Shown piece after piece: positions 1 to 5,388 of a stretch of DNA of 5,735 bases. The DNA lies in NCBI RefSeq assembly GCF_039812505.1, contig NZ_JBDIAQ010000191.1, positions 1-5,735 on the forward strand, read 5' to 3'. The notes under the pieces were generated by a model. The model did no database searches. It saw nothing but the letters and a program-made list of their open reading frames with translations, and was not told the DNA's origin. Both the position numbers and the translations under genes were made by a program. Numbering within the stretch: position 1 is the stretch's first letter; the number at the start of each line of letters is the position of its first letter. This DNA comes from Intrasporangium_A sp039812505. GTDB taxonomy: Bacteria; Actinomycetota; Actinomycetes; Actinomycetales; Dermatophilaceae.

Positions 1-208
1 GCGGGGTTCGGTGTCGGGGGGCTCCCACTTTCCCGCCGCGGTCGGATTGTGAGCGGGGTTCGGTGTCGGGGGGCTCCCGCTTTCCCGCCGCGGTCGGATT
101 GTGAGCGGGGTTCGGTGTCGGGGGGCTCCCACTTTCCCGCCGCGGTCGGATTGTGAGCGGGGTTCGGTGTCGAGGGGCTCCCACTTTCCCGCCGCGGCCG
201 GATTGTGA
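1..208. repeat. 52-bp tandem repeat array, four copies, open at the window edge
   Basis: Four head-to-tail copies begin at 1, 53, 105 and 157, with no spacer between them. Copies 1 and 3 are identical. Copy 2 has G for A at its base 27 (position 79). Copy 4 has A for G at base 17 (173) and C for T at base 42 (198). A fifth copy breaks off after about five bases at 209-213. Each unit contains a CCGCGG palindrome, and a CCCGC that could pair with the GCGGG opening the next unit (32-36 with 53-57). The array begins at base 1, so the true copy number is unknown. No reading frame is evident. It lies directly upstream of the guaB3 promoter region; any function is unknown. Confidence 0.97.
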
Positions 209-210
209 GC

Positions 211-234
211 GGGCCGCTCGGGGCGGAGCGGCCT
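211..234 (+). terminator. Strong GC hairpin, possible U-less terminator of an upstream gene
   Basis: GGCCGCTC (212-219) pairs perfectly with GAGCGGCC (226-233) around a six-base loop, and an outer G-T pair at 211/234 can extend the stem. No T-run follows on either strand, so it is not a classical intrinsic terminator. Strong hairpins without a U-tail are proposed as terminators in actinobacteria. It could end a transcript entering from the left through the repeat array, or it could be a structural element upstream of guaB3. The hairpin is directly visible; the terminator role is inference. Confidence 0.4.
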
Positions 235-265
235 GGGCGGCATACTGTGCGGGCGTCGGGGCACT

Positions 266-300
266 CTGACGGCCCCCGCGCGGTCGCTAGGCTGACCCGG
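266..300 (+). promoter_or_regulatory. Candidate leaderless promoter of guaB3
   Basis: A -10-like TAGGCT (288-293, fitting the actinobacterial TANNNT pattern) lies six bases before the GTG start at 300. A -35-like CTGACG (266-271) lies 16 bp upstream of it. Transcription would then start at or next to the G of GTG, giving an mRNA with no 5' leader. This agrees with the lack of a purine-rich ribosome binding site before this start. Another TANNNT match, TACTGT at 243-248, lacks a good -35. Confidence 0.45.
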
Positions 301-1421
301 TGACCGAGATCGAGATTGGCCGTGGCAAACGTGGCCGGCGGGCGTACTCCTTCGACGACATCGCGGTGGTGCCCTCGCGCCGCACGCGCGACCCCGAGGA
401 GGTCTCGGTCTCGTGGCAGATCGACGCCTACCACTTCGACCTGCCGGTGATGGGCGCTCCGATGGACTCGGTCATCTCACCCGACACGGCGATCGCGCTC
501 GGCCGGCTCGGCGGGCTGCCGGTGCTCGACCTCGAGGGCCTGTGGACCCGTTACGAGGACGCGGCGCCGCTGCTCGACGAGATCGCCGGGCTCGAGGCGA
601 GCGAGGCCACCCCCCGGATGCAGCAGATCTATGCCGAGCCGGTCAAACCCGAGCTGATCACGCAGCGGCTGCAGGAGCTGCGCCGGGCCGGTGTCACGGT
701 CGCCGGCGCGTTGACGCCGGCGCGGACGCAGCAGCTGTGGAAGACCGTAGTCGACGCCGGTGTCGACCTGTTCGTCATCCGCGGCACGACGGTCTCGGCC
801 GAGCACGTGTCGGGGCAGGCCGAGCCGCTGAACCTCAAGCGGTTCATCTACGAGCTCGACGTGCCGGTCATCGTCGGCGGCGCCGGGTCCTACACGGCGG
901 CGCTGCACCTCATGCGGACCGGTGCGGCGGGCGTGCTGGTCGGTTTCGGCGGGGGAGCCGCGCACACGACCCGCACCACGCTAGGCATCCACACCCCGAT
1001 GGCGACCGCGGTCGCCGACGTCGCCGCGGCCCGTCGCGACTACCTCGACGAGTCCGGCGGACGATATGTCCACGTCATCGCCGACGGCGGGGTCGGCACC
1101 TCCGGCGACATCGTCAAGGCGCTGGCCTGCGGGGCCGACGCGGTCATGCTCGGCGCCGCCCTGGCCCGGGCCACCGACGCGCCGGGGCGCGGGTTCCACT
1201 GGGGCCCGGAGGCGCACCATCCCCAGCTGCCCCGGGGCGAGCGGATCCGGATCGGCCGCCAGGCCACGCTGGAGGAGGTCCTCCTCGGCCCCAGCAGGAA
1301 TGCCGACGGCACGACGAACATCATCGGAGCGCTTCGCCGGGCCATGGCAACGACCGGCTACTCCGACGTCAAGGAGTTCCAGCGAGTCGAGGTCGTCGTG
1401 GCGCGCTACGGCGACCGCTGA
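300..1421 (+). CDS. guaB3: GuaB3 family IMP dehydrogenase-related protein
   Basis: This 373-residue protein is a CBS-less member of the IMP dehydrogenase/GMP reductase family, a (beta/alpha)8 barrel of purine nucleotide metabolism in the cytoplasm. Recognisable features are the N-terminal YSFDDIAVVPSRRTR (16-30), the APMDSV strand (53-58), the active-site loop GFGGGAAHTTR (215-225), the nucleotide phosphate-binding IADGGVGTSGD (260-270) and GADAVMLG (278-285), and the C-terminal GALRRAMATTGY (343-354). Canonical IMPDH has the catalytic Cys in GxGSxCTTR; the aligned residue here is His222 (codon 963-965). The Arg-Tyr flap of IMPDH is not evident either. The GTG at 300 is chosen because a -10 box sits at leaderless distance and the conserved N-terminus starts here. 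In actinobacteria this gene usually follows guaB, which would lie left of the window. Its reaction in actinobacteria is unsettled; the family call is firm and the activity is not. The stop codon abuts that of the convergent gene. Confidence 0.95.
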   Translation: MTEIEIGRGKRGRRAYSFDDIAVVPSRRTRDPEEVSVSWQIDAYHFDLPVMGAPMDSVISPDTAIALGRLGGLPVLDLEGLWTRYEDAAPLLDEIAGLEASEATPRMQQIYAEPVKPELITQRLQELRRAGVTVAGALTPARTQQLWKTVVDAGVDLFVIRGTTVSAEHVSGQAEPLNLKRFIYELDVPVIVGGAGSYTAALHLMRTGAAGVLVGFGGGAAHTTRTTLGIHTPMATAVADVAAARRDYLDESGGRYVHVIADGGVGTSGDIVKALACGADAVMLGAALARATDAPGRGFHWGPEAHHPQLPRGERIRIGRQATLEEVLLGPSRNADGTTNIIGALRRAMATTGYSDVKEFQRVEVVVARYGDR

Positions 1422-3572
1422 CTAGCCGGCCCGCGAGGCCCCGTGCGCGCGCGAGTCGTGCCCACCGTGACGCATGAGCGCGACAAGGTCGCGGACCCCG
1501 GCCTCCGGCAGGTATGCCCGGCTCAGCGCGAGACCGATCCGGGGAAGCGCTGCCTCGTCCGGGAACACGAGGAAGAGGGGCTCGGTCCGGGGCTGGAACT
1601 TCGACTTGAAGGCGTGTAGCGACCGGAATCCGTAGTAGGGCTCCAGCGTCTCGCCGAGACGATCCAGGAAACTGTCGAGCGTTCCCCTGTCGAGGCCTTC
1701 GTCCGGCCCGACGGTGCGGGCCAAAGGGGCGCCGGAGAGTGAAGCGATGGAGCAGCCACGCTCCTTCAGGGTGAGGCATGTGGCGGAGATCAGGAACTCC
1801 ATGGAGTACCGGAAGCCGCCGGGCAGTCGTCGCATCACATCGAGGGTCCAGCCGATCGGCATGCCACCCTCGGGCGGGTAGATGGGCATCCACGACGTGA
1901 GCCCGTGGACGGTCTGATCGGCATCGACGGCGAGCGCCACGAGCACCTGCGGGTCGAGGGCCTCGTCGACTCCGCCGAGGGTGAAGCCCATCTCCGGGAG
2001 CCCCCTGTCCTCGACCCATTCGGAGGAGATCGCCTTGACCTGCATCTGCACGCCGCGAGGTTGTTCCTGGAGGGGGCCGAAACGAAGGTCGATGCCTAGG
2101 CGGCTGGCCTGGTTCAGCGCCGTCCGCACGTCCTGCCAGGACCTGCCGACGAACTGCAGGTCCGGCAGCGAGATGACTGCTTCCTCGGCAACCTGCAGCG
2201 TGTGCCATCCCTGGAGCGACGCGTTCTGCGAGGCTTCCCGGGTCACGGTGAAGAGACAGGGTACGAGACCTGCGGCGTGGACCGCGTCGGCGAAGGAGGC
2301 AAGCAGGGCCGATCGTGCCTGCCGCGTCGCGGCGATAGGATCACAGAGACCGATCGCGACGCCGGCGTGGACTCGGTAAGCTATGTAACCGTCGCTGATG
2401 TCGTCCTCGAACCAGCGATTCTCTGGCGAAGTGGTCATCCACGCGAGGTTGTTGACAGTGCCGGCCCTCTGGAGCAGGGATACGGCGTGTTGGCGTTGCT
2501 GCTCGTCGGCCGGGGCCATGAGGCTACCCGTGGTCCGACGAGCACGCCGCGGGGAGGGATTGCGGAACGCGTGGCGTCCGACGATGAGGATCGCGAGTCC
2601 GAAGGTGTTGAGCACGACGTCGAAACCGATGGCCACCAGACCGGGCTCGCCGACGACGGCCATATAGACGACGTTCGCCACCTGGATGCCGATCACGACG
2701 ACCAGCAGGCCTACTGCCCAGCGCCAAGCGCGTCGACGACCCTTGTAGAGGCTACGGGCGAGCCACAGCCACAGGACCGCTTGAACGAGTCCAGCTGCCA
2801 GGTCCCGACCGGCCAGCTCCTCCGCCTGTGCCGCTGCGGACTGTGTCACGGCGAGCGGTCCCTCGACTGTCGAGAAGGGCTGGATCAGGCCCTCGAGAGC
2901 CGCGATGACGAAGAAGATGCTGGCGAACAGCCGATAGTCACGTCGCGTGAGTGAGCGCCAGCTCAGATGAGGGCGCCGCGCGACCAGGAACGGACCAAGC
3001 ACGAGCCCGACGGCCACCCCGATGACGTGCTCGAGGTCGGCCAGGGCGCCCATATAGACGACAAAGAGCACGACATACACGACCAACGCGGCGCGCAGCC
3101 GCCCTCGCCACGGCGGACGAAGCGTCACGGACGCGGCAGCCGCAGCGCCCAGGAAGCCGGCCGAAGGGCCTGCGTCGCGTACTTGGGACAGACCCGTCGT
3201 CCAGACATAGCCGTGGTTGCGTGTCGCCCACAGCAGCAGCGCTGATCCGAGGACCGCGGCTGTATGGCAGATGAGCAGTGCCAAGCCTGCTCGTGCCCAT
3301 CCGAGGCGCCACTCCGCGAAGCCGCCGAACACGACAAGTCCAAGCAGTATCGGGATGTGCTGGTAGGGCTGGATTGCGAAGAACATCCCGGTGAACGTCG
3401 TCCACCAAGCGCCGTCCTCGAGCGCCGGGAGCCCATACGTGGTGTGCGCGCGGATGGGTTGGGTGGCAAGGGGATCCCACAGGGTCCTCGTCACGACGGA
3501 GAGAGCGAGGATGAAGCCGGCGAGGGTCATGGTCAATGGCAACCGGCGTCCCACCGTCGCGAGGTGGGCCAT
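1422..3572 (-). CDS. Membrane protein: rhomboid-like domain fused to DUF2156 (MprF C-terminal-like) domain
   Basis: This 716-residue protein has three parts. Residues about 10-197 look like a rhomboid intramembrane protease: QHIPILLGLVVFGGFAEWRLG (71-91) matches the TM2 region, GPSAG (135-139) supplies Ser137, and EHVIGVAVGLVLG (181-193) supplies His182, matching the GlpG Ser201/His254 dyad. His72 matches GlpG His150, but the oxyanion Asn is Leu76. Residues about 212-332 hold roughly four more hydrophobic helices. From about 354 the protein is soluble and DUF2156-like, with IGLCDPIA (407-414) and FKSKFQPRTEPLFLVFP (655-671). MprF proteins use this domain to transfer an aminoacyl group from tRNA to phosphatidylglycerol, changing surface charge. 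Substrate and amino acid cannot be read from sequence. An in-frame TGA lies two codons before the ATG at 3572. A GGGAG lies 11 nt upstream, and Met15 is an alternative start. Codons appear less GC-biased than in guaB3. Confidence 0.88.
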   Translation of the reverse strand: MAHLATVGRRLPLTMTLAGFILALSVVTRTLWDPLATQPIRAHTTYGLPALEDGAWWTTFTGMFFAIQPYQHIPILLGLVVFGGFAEWRLGWARAGLALLICHTAAVLGSALLLWATRNHGYVWTTGLSQVRDAGPSAGFLGAAAAASVTLRPPWRGRLRAALVVYVVLFVVYMGALADLEHVIGVAVGLVLGPFLVARRPHLSWRSLTRRDYRLFASIFFVIAALEGLIQPFSTVEGPLAVTQSAAAQAEELAGRDLAAGLVQAVLWLWLARSLYKGRRRAWRWAVGLLVVVIGIQVANVVYMAVVGEPGLVAIGFDVVLNTFGLAILIVGRHAFRNPSPRRARRTTGSLMAPADEQQRQHAVSLLQRAGTVNNLAWMTTSPENRWFEDDISDGYIAYRVHAGVAIGLCDPIAATRQARSALLASFADAVHAAGLVPCLFTVTREASQNASLQGWHTLQVAEEAVISLPDLQFVGRSWQDVRTALNQASRLGIDLRFGPLQEQPRGVQMQVKAISSEWVEDRGLPEMGFTLGGVDEALDPQVLVALAVDADQTVHGLTSWMPIYPPEGGMPIGWTLDVMRRLPGGFRYSMEFLISATCLTLKERGCSIASLSGAPLARTVGPDEGLDRGTLDSFLDRLGETLEPYYGFRSLHAFKSKFQPRTEPLFLVFPDEAALPRIGLALSRAYLPEAGVRDLVALMRHGGHDSRAHGASRAG

Positions 3573-3665
3573 ACCTCATGATGCTCCCACATATGCGCCC
3601 GTGTCTGCGCTTTGCAGCAGGGCGGCCCGAGTCGGCTCCCGCCCATCGGAAAGCAGCCGGCCCAA

Positions 3666-3682
3666 GGGTGGGGCCGCCACCC
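3666..3682. repeat. Short inverted repeat
   Basis: GGGTGG (3666-3671) is complementary to CCACCC (3677-3682) around a five-base GGCCG loop. There is no T-run on either side. It lies about 95 bp upstream of the rhomboid/DUF2156 start codon and could be an operator or chance in GC-rich DNA. Confidence 0.3.
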
Positions 3683-3712
3683 CTCAGAGACGACCCCACC
3701 CGGCATCCAACG

Positions 3713-3742
3713 GCGGGCCACAACCGGTCAGAAAGGGCCCGC
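3713..3742. repeat. Inverted repeat with 7-bp GC stem
   Basis: GCGGGCC (3713-3719) pairs with GGCCCGC (3736-3742) around a 16-base loop, which itself contains the palindrome ACCGGT (3723-3728). It lies in the gap between mrpG and the rhomboid/DUF2156 gene. A transcription-end or regulatory hairpin is possible, but it is about 370 bp beyond the mrpG stop and has no U-tail. Confidence 0.35.
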
Positions 3743-3867
3743 ACATCGGGGAGACAGGGCAAGCCACGTCGGATTGCCTGCCGTCATGACCATCATCGCA
3801 TGCTTGTCATCGTTTCGTCTCGTCGGTCTCAAGACGCCGATGACTCGCCGCTCGGCGCGCCCCGTCC

Positions 3868-3951
3868 CGATCGACAGTGCAGCAATCCCGATCGACAGTG
3901 CAGCGATTCGGATCGACAGTTCAGCCGTTGTGACCGACAGTGCAGCATGCA
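3868..3951 (+). repeat. Left 21-bp repeat array, four copies
   Basis: Four copies start at 3868, 3889, 3910 and 3931, exactly 21 bp apart. The core is GATCGACAGTGCAGC, exact in copies 1 and 2, with one change in copy 3 (T for G) and one in copy 4 (C for T) within the core. The five or six bases between cores vary. Between copies 2 and 3, CGAT-TCGG-ATCG (3904-3915) can form a small hairpin. The core occurs in opposite orientation, with two changes, in the array at 4041-4124. A spacing of 21 bp is two helical turns, so bound proteins would sit on the same DNA face. Function unknown. Confidence 0.95.
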
Positions 3952-4040
3952 GCACCAGGAATCGTCACCACCGAGGGCGCACACTCGCCACGGAGGTTCC
4001 GCCGTCACCGAAGGTTGGCATACCCACCATGTGACAGTGG

Positions 4041-4124
4041 CACGCTCGACCCGAAGTGCTGCACGCTCGATTGGGGGACGGACACGCTCGATCCGAAGAG
4101 CTGCACGCTCGATCAGGGGGAGGA
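4041..4124 (-). repeat. Right 21-bp repeat array, inverted relative to the left one, 42-bp higher-order period
   Basis: Four 21-bp units start at 4041, 4062, 4083 and 4104, each opening with CACGCTCGA. Units 1 and 3 continue with a CCGAAGNGCTG tail. Units 2 and 4 have a G-rich tail (GGGGGACGGA or GGGGGAGGA), so the array is also a 42-bp repeat of two. Read on the - strand, the joints give GATCGAGCGTGCAGC (exact at 4100-4114, with one change at 4058-4072), which differs from the left-array core at two of 15 bases. The last unit contains the mrpG stop codon (4113-4115) and its final codons. Confidence 0.95.
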
Positions 4125-4493
4125 GTCCGGCGTGTTGTCCTGCGCGTCGTGGCGGGCCAGGGCCTCGGACAGCTCGTCGACGACCAGCAGGTCCTTGCGC
4201 ACGTTGCCGTGCCGGTAGGCGGAGCGCCCGACGAGGTGGGCGGTGACCGGCGAGGTGAAGAACTGGGTCGCGCCGACCAGGACCAGTGTCGTCACCGCGC
4301 CCCAGGTGCGGATCGTCAGGGCCAGACCCAGCAGGACCAGGATGAGCCCGAGCGTCTGCGGCTTCGTGGCCGCGTGCAGCCGCGACAGGGTGTCCGGGAA
4401 GCGGACCAGCCCGATGGCCCCGGCGAGGCACATGAAGGCACCGAGGAGCAGGCTGATGCCGCCCGCCACGTCGAGGACGCTGGTCCAGCTCAC
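4113..4493 (-). CDS. mrpG: Mrp/Mnh cation/proton antiporter subunit G
   Basis: This 126-residue subunit belongs to the hetero-oligomeric Mrp antiporter, which exchanges Na+ (or K+) for protons across the cytoplasmic membrane. It has about three membrane helices and the family motifs RFPD (31-34), RLHAATK (38-44) followed by TLG, and TSPVTAHLVGRSAY (80-93). The GTG at 4491-4493 is chosen because it overlaps the mrpF stop as GTGA, a GGGAGG lies four bases upstream, and the family's N-terminus starts here; the longer open frame back to 4781 only shadows mrpF. The hydrophilic C-terminal tail (about 97-126) is acidic, and its last residues and stop codon lie inside the right 21-bp repeat array. 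It is the last gene of the operon in this direction. Confidence 0.93.
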   Translation of the reverse strand: MSWTSVLDVAGGISLLLGAFMCLAGAIGLVRFPDTLSRLHAATKPQTLGLILVLLGLALTIRTWGAVTTLVLVGATQFFTSPVTAHLVGRSAYRHGNVRKDLLVVDELSEALARHDAQDNTPDSSP

Positions 4494-4765
4494 GGCGCCT
4501 CCCGGTCCGAGTCGTGCGACATGAAGCGGGCGATCGCCACTCCGCCGACGAAGCTGACGATGCCCAGCACCATGAGCAGAGGCAGGCTCGTCGCACGTCT
4601 GTGCCAGGCGGCCTCCATGCCGACACCCGAGATGACGACGACGAGCAGGATGTCGGTCGCGATGAGACGGTCGAGGTTGGTCGGTCCCCGGAAGACGCGA
4701 TAGAGGACCAGGGCCGCGGCGGCGGCGAGCATGAGCATGCCGGCGATCGTGAAAGCGGTCGTCAT
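4490..4765 (-). CDS. mrpF: Mrp/Mnh cation/proton antiporter subunit F
   Basis: This is a 91-residue protein with three membrane helices (about 4-23, 35-51 and 60-81), the usual size for MrpF, a small membrane subunit of the Mrp antiporter. The family signature RGPTNLDRLIATD (26-38) is intact, with Asp32, Arg33 and Asp38; SFVGGVAIARF (71-81) matches the conserved third helix. The ATG at 4763-4765 overlaps the mrpE stop as ATGA, and GAGGG lies three to four bases upstream. The 3' end overlaps mrpG as GTGA, so translation is probably coupled along the operon. Nothing looks broken or truncated. Confidence 0.94.
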   Translation of the reverse strand: MTTAFTIAGMLMLAAAAALVLYRVFRGPTNLDRLIATDILLVVVISGVGMEAAWHRRATSLPLLMVLGIVSFVGGVAIARFMSHDSDREAP

Positions 4766-5388
4766 GCGCCCTCATCCTCATGCTTGCGGCGCTCGAGGTC
4801 GGCGATCTCCTGGTCGGAGCCGAGAGCCCGCACGACCCGCTCCTCGACCCGGTACACGTGGGCGCGCCCCGCCTCGATGGCTCCGGGGCGCCCGATGTCG
4901 AGCAGGTGCAGGTAGAGCGTCGAGGTGGACCGTCTGGCGTCGAGCACGACCGAGCCGGGGACGAGCGCGTTGAGCTCGGCGGTGATCGTCAGGTAGAAGT
5001 CGGAACGGGATCGCAGGGGCACCTCGATGACCGCGTTGCGCGGCTGCTTGTGGCTGAAGGCGAGCCGGAGCACCTGGATCGAGGCCGCGACGAGATCGGT
5101 GAAGAAGCGGAAGATGAGCCATCCGGTCCGCAGCGGCCGGATCCGGCCCGCGAACTCGATCGAGGGCAGCGGGAATGCCAGGGTCACGACCAGACCGATG
5201 AGCAGGCCGTTGACGATGTTGCCCCACGAGATCCGGTCCCAGAGCAGCAGCCAGGCGACGGCCACGGCGAGGATGGCGCGGGGCTGGAAGCCGCCGCGGC
5301 GCAGTGGGCCCCGGGGTCTGGCCCCGCTGGTCTCGGTGTCGCCGGGTGGCTCGCCGCCCGGCCGGCCGGTCCCGGGATCGATGCTCAC
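4762..5388 (-). CDS. mrpE: Mrp/Mnh cation/proton antiporter subunit E
   Basis: This 208-residue MrpE subunit has a hydrophobic region at about 38-110 (probably three helices, including WLIFRFFTDLVAASIQVLRLAF at 90-111), followed by a cytoplasmic domain carrying TITAELNALVPGSVVLD (134-150) and LYLHLLDIG (158-166), which match the conserved Mrp E pattern. It is longer than the roughly 160 residues common in the family because of a Gly/Pro-rich leader of about 35 residues. The GTG at 5386-5388 is chosen because it overlaps the mrpD stop as GTGA and a GGGGG lies about seven bases upstream. The charged C-terminus (RRKHEDEGA) overlaps mrpF. MrpE is needed for assembly or full activity of the complex in studied systems; here that is inferred from family and operon. 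Confidence 0.93.
   Translation of the reverse strand: MSIDPGTGRPGGEPPGDTETSGARPRGPLRRGGFQPRAILAVAVAWLLLWDRISWGNIVNGLLIGLVVTLAFPLPSIEFAGRIRPLRTGWLIFRFFTDLVAASIQVLRLAFSHKQPRNAVIEVPLRSRSDFYLTITAELNALVPGSVVLDARRSTSTLYLHLLDIGRPGAIEAGRAHVYRVEERVVRALGSDQEIADLERRKHEDEGA

Larger units (their letters stand above)
3573..4112. other. 540-bp intergenic region without a convincing gene
   Basis: This gap separates mrpG from the downstream rhomboid/DUF2156 gene, both on the - strand, so it should hold the end of the mrp transcript and the promoter of the next gene. It contains two inverted repeats (3666-3682 and 3713-3742), the left 21-bp array and most of the right one. I found no clear -10/-35 pair on the - strand: the best AT-rich spot, CATATG at 3590-3595, is a weak match. 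No hairpin followed by a T-run was found. Open frames exist on both strands, but their composition is biased and the repeat period (a multiple of three) keeps them open. Confidence 0.75.

Noticed and set aside
46..56. ATTGTGAGCGG in each 52-bp unit resembles a lac operator half-site
   Set aside because: Only one half is present, the dyad partner is missing, and no LacI-family gene is in the window; it is probably chance.
1..208. CRISPR array
   Set aside because: The 52-bp units abut with no variable spacers.
413..1477. Long open frames overlapping guaB3 in other frames (for example 413-1477 + and 477-965 -)
   Set aside because: They are Arg/Ala/Gly-rich shadow frames typical of high-GC DNA, and guaB3 is clearly the real gene.
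1369..2208. Long - strand frames overlapping the rhomboid/DUF2156 gene (1369-2208 and 2938-3762)
   Set aside because: They are Arg/Pro-rich and lack recognisable motifs; the 716-residue frame carries the conserved domains.
3590..3595. CATATG as a -10 box for the rhomboid/DUF2156 gene
   Set aside because: It is a poor match to the consensus and no convincing -35 is present at the right distance.
3612..4034. Open frame of 140 codons on the + strand (and an overlapping - strand frame at 3728-3955) with heptad-like repeats such as PIDSAAI
   Set aside because: The 21-bp repeat is seven codons long, so it stays open in several frames. The rest is Arg/Pro/His-rich, no ribosome binding site stands out, and both strands are equally open.
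3868..4124. CRISPR or replication-origin iterons
   Set aside because: Cores are 15 bp with only 5-6 bp between them, too short for CRISPR. No replication initiator gene, DnaA-box cluster or AT-rich unwinding stretch is seen, so an origin is not supported.
4113..4781. A 222-codon version of MrpG starting at 4781
   Set aside because: The extra N-terminal part is an out-of-frame reading of mrpF and is Arg/His-rich; the GTG at 4493 has the overlap, the ribosome binding site and the family's N-terminus.
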